64,000 nucleotides of DNA. Source: Mycobacterium vicinigordonae. GTDB taxonomy: Bacteria > Actinomycetota > Actinomycetes > Mycobacteriales > Mycobacteriaceae. A program made the position numbers and the translations under genes. Every line of letters begins with the position of its first letter. Position 1 is the first letter of the stretch. The notes under the pieces were generated by a model, which worked only from the letters and a program-made list of their open reading frames with translations, ran no database searches and had not been told where the DNA came from. The DNA lies in contig NZ_CP059165.1 of the NCBI RefSeq assembly GCF_013466425.1, positions 496,001 through 560,000 on the forward strand, in the 5' to 3' direction. Below are positions 9,380 through 18,586 of the stretch, piece after piece.

Positions 9380-10548
9380 GGGCGACAAACGTGCTGAGCT
9401 GGCTGCGTCGTGGCGGCCGCAGTGGGTTGGTGCTGTTGTCAGCCGCCCTGGTGCTGAGTTCCTGTGGCTGGAAAGGGATCGCCCAAGTGGCGATCCCCGG
9501 TGCGCCGGGCAGCGGCGAAGGCGCCTACACGGTGTACGCGCAGGTGCCTGACACGCTGGCGATCAACGGCAACAGCAAGGTGCTGGTCGCCGACGTCGAA
9601 GTCGGATCGATCCGCAAGATCGAACTGAAAAACTGGATCGCGACGCTGACGCTCGGCTTGAACAAGGGCGTCAAGCTCCCGAAGAACGCATTGCTGAAGA
9701 TCGGCCAGACCAGCTTGCTGGGCTCGCAGCACGTGGAGCTGCTGGCCCCGCCGAAGCCGTCGAGTGAGCTGCTGCGCAACGGCGACACGATCAAGCTGCA
9801 GAACTCCTCGGTCTATCCCAATATCGAGCAGACCCTGGCGGTGGTCTCGCTGATCCTGCGCGGCGGCGGCATTCCCAACCTGGAGGTGCTGCAAAACGAG
9901 GTCTACGCCATCTTCCACGGTCGCGGCGAACAGATCCGGGGCTTCCTCGGCAAACTCGACACGTTCACCCGCCAACTCAACGACCAGCGTGACGACATCA
10001 CGCACGCCATCGACTCCACGAACCGGCTACTCAGTTATGTGGGGAACCGCAACGATGTGCTGGAACGGGTGCTGACCGACTTCCCGCCGCTGCTCAAGCA
10101 CTTCGCCGACACCAAGAACCTGCTGATCAACGCGGTCGACTCGGTAGGACGGCTGAGTCAGGCTGCCGACCAGTACCTGTCGGAGGCAAAGGCGCCCCTG
10201 CACACCAACTTGCAGCTGCTGCAGTGCCCGCTGCGGGAACTGGGACGCGGCGCGCCGTACTTGATCGGTGCGCTGAAGCTGATCCTGACGCAGCCGTTCG
10301 ACATCGACTCGGTGCCGGCGGTGTTCCGCGGCGACTACTTCAACGTCAACGCGACGCTCGACGTGACGCTGAGTTCGGTGGACAACGCGGTGCTGACCGG
10401 TACCGGCTTCTCCGGCGCCTTGCGTGCAATCGAGCAGTCGTTCGGGCGTGACCCGGAGTCGATGATCCCCGATGTCCGCTACACGTCGAACCCGCTCGAC
10501 GCCCCGGGCGGGCCGCTGGTGGAAAGGGCGGACCGAAGCCAATGCTGA
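9376..10548 (+). CDS. lprK: Mce1E lipoprotein LprK
   Basis: 390-aa lipoprotein member of the Mce hexamer. It begins at a GTG overlapping the mce1D stop. The signal sequence is RR-containing and hydrophobic, and ends in the lipobox L27-S-S-C30, so the mature protein should be acylated at Cys30 and anchored to the outer face of the membrane. The MCE domain (~45-120) and a helical region follow. Mce E subunits are lipoproteins in all mce loci, which supports the assignment. The end overlaps mce1F by 7 nt. Confidence 0.93.
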   Translation: MRATNVLSWLRRGGRSGLVLLSAALVLSSCGWKGIAQVAIPGAPGSGEGAYTVYAQVPDTLAINGNSKVLVADVEVGSIRKIELKNWIATLTLGLNKGVKLPKNALLKIGQTSLLGSQHVELLAPPKPSSELLRNGDTIKLQNSSVYPNIEQTLAVVSLILRGGGIPNLEVLQNEVYAIFHGRGEQIRGFLGKLDTFTRQLNDQRDDITHAIDSTNRLLSYVGNRNDVLERVLTDFPPLLKHFADTKNLLINAVDSVGRLSQAADQYLSEAKAPLHTNLQLLQCPLRELGRGAPYLIGALKLILTQPFDIDSVPAVFRGDYFNVNATLDVTLSSVDNAVLTGTGFSGALRAIEQSFGRDPESMIPDVRYTSNPLDAPGGPLVERADRSQC

Positions 10549-12101
10549 CTCCTTTCATCAAGCGCCAGCTGATGATGTTCCTGGCGCTCACGGTGGTGGC
10601 ACTGTCCGTGCTGGGTATCTACTACCTGCAGATCCCGACTCTGGTCGGGATCGGGCGCTACGAGTTGACCGCGAACCTGCCGGCGTCGGGTGGTCTGTAT
10701 CCGACCGCCAACGTGACCTACCGCGGCATCACGATCGGCAAGGTCACTGACGTCGAACCCACCGAGTGGGGCGCGCGGGCCAAGTTGAGCATCGACAGCC
10801 GCTACAAGATCCCGGTCGATGCCACCGCCAACGTCCACTCCGTGTCCGCGGTGGGTGAGCAGTACCTGGACCTGGTCTCGACGGGAAACCCCGGCAAGTT
10901 CTTCTCGTCTGGCCAGACCATCACCAAAGGCACGGTGCCCAGCGAGATCGGGCCGGCGCTGGATACCGCCAACCGCGGGCTCGCGGTGTTGCCCAAGGAA
11001 AAGATTCCGCAGCTACTCGACGAGACGGCGCAAGCGGTTGGTGGATTGGGTCCGGCGCTGCAACGACTGGTCGACGCCACTCAGGCGATCGTCGGCGACT
11101 TCCACACGCAGATCAACGACGTCAACGACATCATCCAGAACTCCGGGCCGGTGCTCGACAGCCAGGTCACCTCGGGTAACGCGATCGCGCGCTGGTCGCA
11201 CAACCTCAATGTGCTAGCCGCGCAGTCTGCGCGAGAAGACCAGCACCTGCGCAGCGTGCTTTCTCAGGCCGCGCCGACGGCAGACCAGCTCAACGAGGTG
11301 TTCACCGACGTGCGCGATTCGTTGCCGCAGACGCTGGCCAACCTCGAGGTCGTGATCGACCTGCTCAAGCGCTACCACAACGGCCTCGAGCAGGTGCTGG
11401 TGTTCCTCCCGCAGGGCGCCTCCATCGCGCAGACGGTGGCCGCGCCCTTCCCGAACCAGGCGGCCCTCGACCTGGCCCTGGCGATCAACCAACCGCCCCC
11501 GTGTCTGACCGGGTTCATCCCGGCCGAACAGTGGCGTTCGTTCGCCGACACCAGCAATCAGCCGCTGCCGGTGGGTACCTATTGCAAGATCCCGATGGAC
11601 ACGCCGGCCAATAGCGTGCGTGGGTCGCGCAACATCCCGTGTGTCGACGTGCCGGGCAAGCGGGCCGCCACACCGCGGGAGTGCCGCAGCACCAAGCCGT
11701 ACGAACCGGCCGGTACCAACCCCTGGTACGGCGACCCGAACCAGCTGCTGTCCTGCCCGGCGCCCGGGGCTCGCTGCGACCAGCCGGTCAAACCCGGTCT
11801 GGTGGTTCCGGCGCCCTCGGTCAACAACGGGCTCAACCCATTACCCGCCGACAGACTGCCGCCGGGCGGGCTGACGCCGCCACCGGTCAGCGACCCGCTG
11901 ACGCGGCCCGGCACCGGTTCAGTACAGTGCAACGGACAGCAGCCCAACCCCTGTGTCTACAACCCGGGCGGGCCTCCCTCGGCGGTCTACAGTCCGCAAA
12001 GCGGTCAACTGGTGGGACCCGACGGGGTCAGGTACTCCGTCGAGAACTCGACCAAACTAGGAGACGACGGATGGCAGGAGATGCTGGCGGGAGCCAGCTG
12101 A
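10542..12101 (+). CDS. mce1F: Mce1F, MCE-domain protein
   Basis: 519-aa last Mce subunit, with one N-terminal membrane helix at ~9-28 (MMFLALTVVALSVLGIYYL), an MCE domain (~38-115), a helical region to ~300 and a Cys- and Pro-rich C-terminal part (~310-519). Several Cys pairs there (for example PPCLTGF, SCPAPGARC, QCNGQQPNPC) suggest disulfides outside the membrane. Overlaps with lprK (7 nt) and the next gene (31 nt) show continuous translation through the operon. Confidence 0.92.
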   Translation: MLTPFIKRQLMMFLALTVVALSVLGIYYLQIPTLVGIGRYELTANLPASGGLYPTANVTYRGITIGKVTDVEPTEWGARAKLSIDSRYKIPVDATANVHSVSAVGEQYLDLVSTGNPGKFFSSGQTITKGTVPSEIGPALDTANRGLAVLPKEKIPQLLDETAQAVGGLGPALQRLVDATQAIVGDFHTQINDVNDIIQNSGPVLDSQVTSGNAIARWSHNLNVLAAQSAREDQHLRSVLSQAAPTADQLNEVFTDVRDSLPQTLANLEVVIDLLKRYHNGLEQVLVFLPQGASIAQTVAAPFPNQAALDLALAINQPPPCLTGFIPAEQWRSFADTSNQPLPVGTYCKIPMDTPANSVRGSRNIPCVDVPGKRAATPRECRSTKPYEPAGTNPWYGDPNQLLSCPAPGARCDQPVKPGLVVPAPSVNNGLNPLPADRLPPGGLTPPPVSDPLTRPGTGSVQCNGQQPNPCVYNPGGPPSAVYSPQSGQLVGPDGVRYSVENSTKLGDDGWQEMLAGAS

Positions 12102-12757
12102 ACCCCATCGACGCGGACGATTCGCTGGGCACCCAGGCGGAGACCGAGGACACGCAGGAGTCCGAGGTTCGAGCCGAGCCGAGCAACGCCGAGGACGAGC
12201 CGAGCAACGCCGAGGACGAGGCTGACTCGGAGCCTGCGGCCGTCGCTGCGCGGGGGCCGTCGCGGGTGGACCGGGCCTGGCTGGTCGGCATCGCTGCCGT
12301 GCTGGTCATTATCACCGGCGGTATCGGGTTCGGCGGTTACTACGCACTGCACATGCACCGCGAAATGCAGGAGCTGGAGCGCAACGACGCTGCTGCGCTG
12401 AAGGTGGCCATCGATTGCGTGGCTGCCACGCAGGCCCCCGACATCAACGCCATGGCGGCCAGTCAGCAGAAGATCATCGACTGCGGCACCGACCAGTACC
12501 GCACGCAGGCCCTGCTGTACAGCAGCATGCTGGTGCAGGCGTATCAGGCCGCCAACGTGCACCTGCAGGTTTCCCAGTTGCGCGCCGCCGTCGAGGGCAA
12601 TACCAGCGATGGCTCGGTGAAAGTGCTTGTTGCGCTACGGGTCACGGTGTCCAACGACCAGGCGCAAAATCAGGAGTCGGGCTACCGACTGCGCGCGACG
12701 ATGACGCCGACCGAGGGCACCTACAAAATCTCCAAGCTCGAACAGGTGAAGCAGTGA
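12071..12757 (+). CDS. Mce-associated membrane protein (Rv0175-like)
   Basis: 228 aa, starting at an ATG inside the 3' end of mce1F (AGGAG-type purines just upstream). The N-terminal ~60 residues are acidic and disordered and include a duplicated 21-nt unit encoding PSNAEDE twice. One membrane helix at ~75-97 (WLVGIAAVLVIITGGIGFGGYYAL) is followed by a soluble domain of the SnoaL-like fold typical of Mce-associated (Mas) proteins. M. tuberculosis Rv0175 is slightly shorter. Mas proteins are thought to stabilise or assist the Mce transporter. The end overlaps the next gene by 4 nt (GTGA). Confidence 0.85.
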   Translation: MAGDAGGSQLNPIDADDSLGTQAETEDTQESEVRAEPSNAEDEPSNAEDEADSEPAAVAARGPSRVDRAWLVGIAAVLVIITGGIGFGGYYALHMHREMQELERNDAAALKVAIDCVAATQAPDINAMAASQQKIIDCGTDQYRTQALLYSSMLVQAYQAANVHLQVSQLRAAVEGNTSDGSVKVLVALRVTVSNDQAQNQESGYRLRATMTPTEGTYKISKLEQVKQ

Positions 12758-13743
12758 CAGTGGTGGTCGAAGCCACCGAGACCGCGGACATGACAACGGA
12801 GATCGCCCAGGATGCGCCCGAGAAGGCCTTGGCGCCGTGGCATTTGCGCGCCGTCGCGCTCGTCGTCGACGTGCTGCCGGGTGTCGCTGCCGCAACGAGT
12901 TTAGGCCTGGTCTCTTTCACTCTGCCGGTAGGGAACGTGTGGTGGTGGGTCTGCATGTCGGTGCTGGCCGCGGTGGTGATGGCGGTGCTGGTGAACCGCC
13001 TGCTGCTCCCGGCGATCACCGGGTGGAGCCTGGGCCGCGCCCTGTTCGGGATCGCCGTGGTGCGCCGCGACGGCGGCGACCTCGGCCCGTGGCGGCTGCT
13101 GCTGCGCGAGTTGGCGCACCTGCTGGACACCGCCGCGGTGTTGGTGGGTTGGCTTTGGCCGCTTTGGGATTCGGGGCGCCGTACGTTCGCCGACATGCTG
13201 GCCCGTACCGAGGTGCAGCGTGTGGTGCCGCATGAGCACCCGGAGAAGGTGCGGCAATGGACGGCTGTTGCCCTGCTGGTGGCGGCTTCGATCTGCCTGG
13301 ACGCGGCTGGGTTGGCCTATCAGATGAGCTATGCGCCGGCCCAGGCGGTCGCCCGCACCCGCGCCGAGATATTGAATCAAGGACCTACCATCGTCGCGCA
13401 GATGCTGACGTATGACCCCGCCACGCTGCACGACGACTTCGCCCGTGCACTGGCGCTGACTACCGACAAGTACCGCCCGCAGCTGGCCGAAGAGCAGCAG
13501 AAGGTGGAGAAGCGCAACCCTGTGGTAAACGAATACTGGGTCACGGCGAACTCAATTCTGTCGGCGACCGCCGACCGCGCAACGATGCTGCTGTTCATGC
13601 AGGGCCGCCGCGGCACCGGGGCCGACGTGCGGTACATCACCGCTACCGTTCGGGTGAAGTTTCTCAAAGATCGCCAAAACCATTGGCGAGTGGACGAACT
13701 CACCCCGGTGACGCCGAAGATGCAGCCCGGGACGGCCAAGTGA
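12754..13743 (+). CDS. RDD-domain Mce-associated membrane protein (Rv0176-like)
   Basis: 329 aa from a GTG overlapping the previous stop. The first ~150 residues carry an RDD-family membrane domain (RAVALVVDVLPG, then two hydrophobic helices and SLGRALFGIAVVRRDGG). A third helix at ~165-190 precedes a C-terminal SnoaL-like Mas domain (~200-329). The fusion of RDD and Mas domains is typical for Rv0176. Its position inside the mce1 operon implies a role in assembly or stability of the Mce1 complex. The exact biochemical function is not known. Confidence 0.85.
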   Translation: MTVVVEATETADMTTEIAQDAPEKALAPWHLRAVALVVDVLPGVAAATSLGLVSFTLPVGNVWWWVCMSVLAAVVMAVLVNRLLLPAITGWSLGRALFGIAVVRRDGGDLGPWRLLLRELAHLLDTAAVLVGWLWPLWDSGRRTFADMLARTEVQRVVPHEHPEKVRQWTAVALLVAASICLDAAGLAYQMSYAPAQAVARTRAEILNQGPTIVAQMLTYDPATLHDDFARALALTTDKYRPQLAEEQQKVEKRNPVVNEYWVTANSILSATADRATMLLFMQGRRGTGADVRYITATVRVKFLKDRQNHWRVDELTPVTPKMQPGTAK

Positions 13744-14291
13744 GCCCGCGCCGCAAGTTCGCCGCCGGCGAACCGACGCTGCTGGTGCCGCAGCAGGTGC
13801 CCCGGCGGCGCTGGGAATTGCCGGTCGTCGCGACCTTCGCCAGTCTGCTTATGGTCGCCGCGCTGGCGGTGTCCGCCCTGCTGCTGGTCGACCACCGAGA
13901 CCGGGACCGCACCGCGGAGCGGGAGGCGGCGGCCGTCAACTACGTGAAATGGTTCATGACCGGCTTCACGTCTCTGGATCCGTTCCACGCCAACGACTAC
14001 GTCGACCGCGTACTGGGTCAGGCGACCGGCGACTTCCACAAGGAGTACGAGGCCAAGGCCAACGAGATTTTGCTGCAAGTCGCTCGTTCGGAGCGTTCCA
14101 CCGGAAAGATTCTGGAAGCCGGGGTGGAGCGGTGGAACGATGACGGCAGCGTCACGGTTCTGGTGGCTACCGTCGTCACCTCCAAATCGCCTGACGGCAA
14201 GCAGGTCTTCGAGAACGTCGACCGCTGGTCGGCAACGGCGACTCAGGAAGGAAATCAGTGGAAGATCAGCAACCTGTGGCAGGTGATCTGA
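13740..14291 (+). CDS. Mce-associated membrane protein (Rv0177-like)
   Basis: 183 aa beginning at a GTG that overlaps the previous gene by 4 nt. Architecture: a short basic N-terminus, one membrane helix at ~25-48 (LPVVATFASLLMVAALAVSALLL), then an external ~130-residue SnoaL/NTF2-like domain. The length is practically the same as Rv0177. The 3' end overlaps the following gene by 34 nt. No catalytic motif is visible; a structural or accessory role in the Mce1 transporter is inferred from context. Confidence 0.85.
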   Translation: MSPRRKFAAGEPTLLVPQQVPRRRWELPVVATFASLLMVAALAVSALLLVDHRDRDRTAEREAAAVNYVKWFMTGFTSLDPFHANDYVDRVLGQATGDFHKEYEAKANEILLQVARSERSTGKILEAGVERWNDDGSVTVLVATVVTSKSPDGKQVFENVDRWSATATQEGNQWKISNLWQVI

Positions 14292-15196
14292 CCGACCAGA
14301 CCGGGGAGGACGCGGCCCCGGCGCAACACGCTATCGACGATGAGTCGACAGTGACATCTAATGCTGAAGCTGTTGCGGCGCACGATGATTCGGCTTCGGA
14401 TTTGGGTGGGGCCGACGAGGCCGTACGTGCTGAGGACACCACGGACACCACGGACGCCGAGGACACCGACGCCGCTAAAGAGGGCACCGAAGACACCGAC
14501 GAGGGCACCGAAGACACCGACGACAACAAGGACACCAAAGAGGACACCGAGGAGACCGCTGCCGCGGAGAGTTCGCAGCCCAAGCCTGGCAAGAAGCGCA
14601 AGCGACGCGGGCGGTCCGGCAAGGCCGCCAAGTCTCCCAAGGCCGCCAAGCCCAGCAAACCCAAGAAGCCCAGGAGGAAGTTTGGTCGGCGCGCCGCCGC
14701 GGTTGTGGTGGGCCTGGTCGCGACCCTGTTTGTAGGCTCGGCTGCGTTCGCCGGTGCCATGGTGCAGCCGTATCTGTCCGCGACCGCCACGGTGGAGATC
14801 AAGGAGAAGGTGGCCCGCGCCGCCAAGGACGCGGTGACCGCGTTGTTTAGCTACACACCCGAGGATGTCGACCGACTCTCCGATCGTGCGGGCAGGTACC
14901 TGGGCGGCGACTTCGGCGCCCGATACCGCGCTTTCGTCGAGCCCATTGTGGCGCCCACCAAGCAGACGAAGATCACCACCTCCACGGTGGTTGCGGGTAT
15001 CGCCGTCGAATCGCTGCAACTGCCTAATGCAGTGGTGATCGTCTATGCCAACACCACTACGACAACCCCGCTGAAGAAGAACATCCCGACGATGCAGTAC
15101 AAGTCGCTGCGGCTGCAGATGAAGCGTGAGCACGACAAATGGTTGGTGACGAGCATGAACACCGTCACGTCACTGGACGTGACACCCCAGCTGTAG
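14258..15196 (+). CDS. Mce-associated membrane protein with acidic/basic N-terminus (Rv0178-like)
   Basis: 312 aa from a GTG with AGGAAGGA upstream; considerably longer than the ~244 aa recalled for Rv0178. The extra length is N-terminal. Residues ~1-105 are extremely acidic with repeated TD/ED motifs, including a 21-nt unit encoding EGTEDTD duplicated around 14480-14520. Residues ~108-148 are a Lys/Arg-rich patch. A membrane helix (~150-172) and a Mas-type external domain follow. The charge-segregated cytoplasmic tail could mediate protein contacts, but that is speculative. Last gene of the mce1 operon. Confidence 0.82.
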   Translation: MEDQQPVAGDLTDQTGEDAAPAQHAIDDESTVTSNAEAVAAHDDSASDLGGADEAVRAEDTTDTTDAEDTDAAKEGTEDTDEGTEDTDDNKDTKEDTEETAAAESSQPKPGKKRKRRGRSGKAAKSPKAAKPSKPKKPRRKFGRRAAAVVVGLVATLFVGSAAFAGAMVQPYLSATATVEIKEKVARAAKDAVTALFSYTPEDVDRLSDRAGRYLGGDFGARYRAFVEPIVAPTKQTKITTSTVVAGIAVESLQLPNAVVIVYANTTTTTPLKKNIPTMQYKSLRLQMKREHDKWLVTSMNTVTSLDVTPQL

Positions 15197-15215
15197 CCGC
15201 GACAGGACACCGGCC

Positions 15216-15887
15216 GTGGTGGCTGTATCCCCGGTATCCGACCGGCTGACCGTGGCAGCTCTGCTGTTGCTGACATTCGTCACAGGACTGGCCGACGCGG
15301 TCAGCGTGTTGGTCCTTGGCCACGTGTTCGTGGCGAATATGACCGGCAACGTGATCTTCCTGGGCTTCTGGTTCGCCCCGAAATCCAACGTGGACCTGAC
15401 TGCCGCTCTGATCGCTTTCGTCACCTTCGTCGTCGGCACCATCCTCGGGGGCAGACTGATGCGTCACTTCGGCGACCGGAGCCGACCCTGGCTCACCGCG
15501 GCATTGGGCACCGAGGTGGTGTTGTTGGCGGCGCTATCCATCTTGGCCGGGACCAACGTCTTCGGCTATCACGACAACACCAAGCTGTACTTGATCGGAG
15601 GTATGGCGATCGCGTTTGGGCTGCAGCATTCCACTGCCCGCCAGTTCGGCATCCAGGAACTCACCACCACGGTGTTGACCTCGACGATCGTGGGGCTCGG
15701 TGTGGACAGCCGGTTGGCCGGTGGCAGCGGAAATCGCGAAAAGCTGCGCTACAGTGTGGTTTTCACGATGTGCGGTGGGGCTGTCGTTGGTGCGACGATC
15801 ACGCGGTTTGCGGTGGCGCCGGTGCTCGGTCTGGCAGCCGCGATGGTGGGGGTCAGCCTGCTGATCTTCCGGTTCGGTCGGGCTTGA
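15216..15887 (+). CDS. YoaK/DUF1275-family membrane protein
   Basis: 223-aa polytopic protein with about six hydrophobic segments and the DUF1275 (YoaK) signature near the N-terminus: LTGLADAVS-type motif (FVTGLADAVSVLVLGHVFVANMTGN), then GGRLMRHFGDR and a C-terminal GAxxxRFAVAPVLGLAA. It begins at a GTG 20 nt after the mce1 operon and may be read through from it. I do not recall a gene of this family at this place in M. tuberculosis, so this is probably an accessory insertion or a lineage-specific loss elsewhere. Function of the family is unknown. Confidence 0.78.
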   Translation: MVAVSPVSDRLTVAALLLLTFVTGLADAVSVLVLGHVFVANMTGNVIFLGFWFAPKSNVDLTAALIAFVTFVVGTILGGRLMRHFGDRSRPWLTAALGTEVVLLAALSILAGTNVFGYHDNTKLYLIGGMAIAFGLQHSTARQFGIQELTTTVLTSTIVGLGVDSRLAGGSGNREKLRYSVVFTMCGGAVVGATITRFAVAPVLGLAAAMVGVSLLIFRFGRA

Positions 15888-15896
15888 CCACACTGT

Positions 15897-16979
15897 CTAG
15901 TTGAAGGCCAGCCAGCTGGGCAGGGCCCGTTCGTGCGAATCGCAGAGCACTTGCCGGGTGTCGCAGGAACCTTTCGGCGAGCCCGCGCCGGCCCACATTC
16001 CGCCGGTATCTCGGCGCAGCACGATCGCTGACGAGCCACCGCCGTCGAGCAGGATTGCGGTGTCGCTGCCCAGCCCACGGAACAGGTCCTGGATGTTATC
16101 GGGGGTGTAGTTGCCACCCTCGAATATGTACATCTCGTCTTTCTGCTTGTTGTAGGCCAGCGCGGTCCGGGCCGCGCTGGGCCCGCCGTCGTGCAGCTGG
16201 CTGATGTTGCCCGGCGAAAGCAGGCCGATGCCGGCCACCGCGACGAACTTGGCGTTCTTATTGAGCAGGTCCGCGATCACCGGGGTGGCGAGGTCGTAGT
16301 CTTCTCTTCCTTTGGGCCGCAGCACATATGGGGCGCCACCTACCGGGATGATCATCGTCGTCAGCGACGTCCACGATTCGTTGCCCCCAGACAGCCCCTG
16401 CTTGCCCGGGTAGGCGACGGTACCGGTGACCGCCTGATTGGCGCGACCCTGTCCGCGGGTGTTGTCCACGAAGGCGCCCAGTGGCGAACTGCAACCGGTT
16501 TCGCGCCAGGAGCCGCCCTTCTGGCCGCGGACGTCGAAGAAGTTGGCGTTGATCGCAATGGTGGGCTGACCCATCCGCGCCCAGGCCTGCAGTGGCGTAT
16601 ATACCTCGCTGGCTTGCCACAGGCCCTCGCCGGTGCGGGCGCCCGCGTTGTTCTCGCAGCGGGCCTGGTCGCCCTGGTGGGTGTCGACCAATAGGTGTGG
16701 CTGCAGACGGTTGGACGCCTGTTTGATGATCATCAGGTGGCCGCCGTTGTTCATCTCGTACGCATGGCCCGAGCCGTCGATGGCGGGCATCGGGTGGCCG
16801 CCGCCGAAGTTGTAGACCAGGTATGTGCCCTTGGTGTTAGCGATGGCTTGCTCGAGGAGTTCTCGGGCGTCAGCGGCACGTGCGACGGGCTGCCCGGTGG
16901 TGCTCGCCAGGGCGACGCATAGTGCGAGGGCGGCACAGCTTGCCGTCAGCCTGCGCACGACGGCAGATGGCGTCAGCAC
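15897..16979 (-). CDS. lprO: Secreted phosphodiester-glycosidase-like protein (LprO-like)
   Basis: 360 aa from a GTG at 16979 with AAGGG 6 nt upstream; a TTG at 17009 would add 10 residues but lacks a ribosome site. A signal peptide (RRLTASCAALALCVALAS...VARA) precedes a domain resembling the NAGPA/phosphodiester glycosidase (DUF2233) family, with motifs IAINANFFD, GIGLLSPGNISQL and the C-terminal LDGGGSSAIVLR. The orthologue is named LprO as a putative lipoprotein. Here no canonical L-x-x-C lipobox follows the hydrophobic core, so Sec secretion with cleavage after ARA seems more likely. It is convergent with the YoaK-like gene. Confidence 0.8.
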   Translation of the reverse strand: MLTPSAVVRRLTASCAALALCVALASTTGQPVARAADARELLEQAIANTKGTYLVYNFGGGHPMPAIDGSGHAYEMNNGGHLMIIKQASNRLQPHLLVDTHQGDQARCENNAGARTGEGLWQASEVYTPLQAWARMGQPTIAINANFFDVRGQKGGSWRETGCSSPLGAFVDNTRGQGRANQAVTGTVAYPGKQGLSGGNESWTSLTTMIIPVGGAPYVLRPKGREDYDLATPVIADLLNKNAKFVAVAGIGLLSPGNISQLHDGGPSAARTALAYNKQKDEMYIFEGGNYTPDNIQDLFRGLGSDTAILLDGGGSSAIVLRRDTGGMWAGAGSPKGSCDTRQVLCDSHERALPSWLAFN

Positions 16980-17084
16980 GGAAAGCCCTTTCGGCCCGGG
17001 GGGAAGCAACCAACCAAGGATTAGTCACATTCGTCACACTGTCAACTTAAGTCACAGCAGTGTGACGGTTCGGGCGCGCGGCAA

Positions 17085-18551
17085 TTACGTTTGTTCGCTT
17101 GAGCTTTCGGGTGCGGTAACGGACTCGGACGCGAGCTCGGGCTCCTTAGTTTCGGGCTCGGCATCTTTGGTCTCGGGTTCGGCTTCGGGTGCCAGTGAAC
17201 TCTCTTTGTCGTTTACCCGCGTCTTCGCCCGGGCCTGGTGCGCGGCCTGGTGTTCGGCGGCGATCGCATGCTCGATCGCCCCCTGAATCCGGTGGAATCC
17301 CTTGCGGTCATAGAGGTGGGTGACAATGCCGCCCAGCAACAGCCCGATCACCAGGCCGATTGCCGTCATCGACAGCGCCTGGGACAACCCGGCGTCGCCG
17401 TGTCCGTTGAGATAGACCAGCGAGCGCACGCCCAGGAACACCTGGTGCATCGGTTCGAACTCGGCGAGCCAGCGGAACAACGACGGCACTGCCTCCAGAG
17501 GCACCGTCGCACCCGCCGACGGCAGCCCGAGGATGACAAAGATCAGCATGCTGACCAGCAGTCCCATCGAGCCGAACACCGCGATCAGCGAACTCGAGGT
17601 GACACCCACCGCGGTGATGGCGAACACCCCGTAGAGCCACAGTTGCCGTCCCAGCGTCACGGGCATGCCGAGCTTCTCCGCGATCAGCAGATAGATACCC
17701 GACGTGAGCAACGCCAGGATCACCATCATTCCCCACTTGATCAGCAGCGTGACGAACCGTGAGATCCGCACCTGCTCGGCGAAGCGGTATACCGGCCCGA
17801 ATTCGGCGGGTACATAACCGAGCATCGAGTCGACCAGGGTGCTGACCACGACGCTACCGGTGAAGCCGGCCAGCAGTAGTAGCAGCGCATAGTAGAAGGC
17901 CGACAAGCCATTTCCGGTGCCATTGGGCAGCGGGTTGTAGACGTCCGACTTGATCTCGATCGGACTGTTCAAAGCGAGCACCGCCGCGCCGGCCATGGGG
18001 GCGCCGCCCGCTTGAGCTATAACATCAGCCGAAAGTCGTTCGCCCATCCGGCTATTCGCGGTTGTGGCGGCGCGGGTCAGGGTTTGTCCGGCGATGCTCG
18101 CGCCCAACGTGCCCGCTCGCGGATTGGTCAAGACGATGATCGTCGGTCGCTCCGCGCGATTGGCAGTCAGCGCGCTCTCACCGAGATCACGCACCTTCAG
18201 CGAGAACCCAGGTGGAATCACCATCTCCCCATACACTTGGGCCCGGTCCAATTGCTGTTTGGCGTCAGCCTGGGACAGCACCCGAATGTCGAATTTGTCC
18301 TTATCGACGGCGGACACCAGGCCGTCGGCGATCATCTTTCCGTAGGGCCCGGCATCCTGGTTGACCACAGCGATCGGGAAATGTCGCAGGTTGGTGGTCG
18401 GATTCAGGATGCCGCCCAGGTAGAGCGCGGACAGTGCGGCCAGAAACGCCGCCGTGATGACGATGGGCGCCAACCAGAACCGCACCGTCCGAAGCGACTT
18501 CGTGTTGCGGTCGGGTCTGGGTGCTGCGTGTCGGGGCTGGGTGGAAGACAT
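17085..18551 (-). CDS. YhgE/Pip-like multi-spanning membrane protein (Rv0180c-like)
   Basis: 488 aa from the ATG at 18551, which has AGGAG 7 nt upstream; a start 24 nt earlier lacks this. An N-terminal helix (~27-50) is followed by a ~170-residue external domain (FPIAVVNQDAGPYGKMIADGL is typical of YhgE/Pip and ABC-2-like proteins). Five or six C-terminal membrane helices and an acidic, repeated tail (EAEPETKDAEPETKEPE) complete it. The family includes phage-infection-protein and type VII secretion-associated homologues. In mycobacteria the Rv0180c protein is a surface-exposed membrane protein of uncertain role. Confidence 0.82.
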   Translation of the reverse strand: MSSTQPRHAAPRPDRNTKSLRTVRFWLAPIVITAAFLAALSALYLGGILNPTTNLRHFPIAVVNQDAGPYGKMIADGLVSAVDKDKFDIRVLSQADAKQQLDRAQVYGEMVIPPGFSLKVRDLGESALTANRAERPTIIVLTNPRAGTLGASIAGQTLTRAATTANSRMGERLSADVIAQAGGAPMAGAAVLALNSPIEIKSDVYNPLPNGTGNGLSAFYYALLLLLAGFTGSVVVSTLVDSMLGYVPAEFGPVYRFAEQVRISRFVTLLIKWGMMVILALLTSGIYLLIAEKLGMPVTLGRQLWLYGVFAITAVGVTSSSLIAVFGSMGLLVSMLIFVILGLPSAGATVPLEAVPSLFRWLAEFEPMHQVFLGVRSLVYLNGHGDAGLSQALSMTAIGLVIGLLLGGIVTHLYDRKGFHRIQGAIEHAIAAEHQAAHQARAKTRVNDKESSLAPEAEPETKDAEPETKEPELASESVTAPESSSEQT

Positions 18552-18586
18552 GAGGCTCCTGTCTGTCGAGCTCACTCTAGTGTCGG

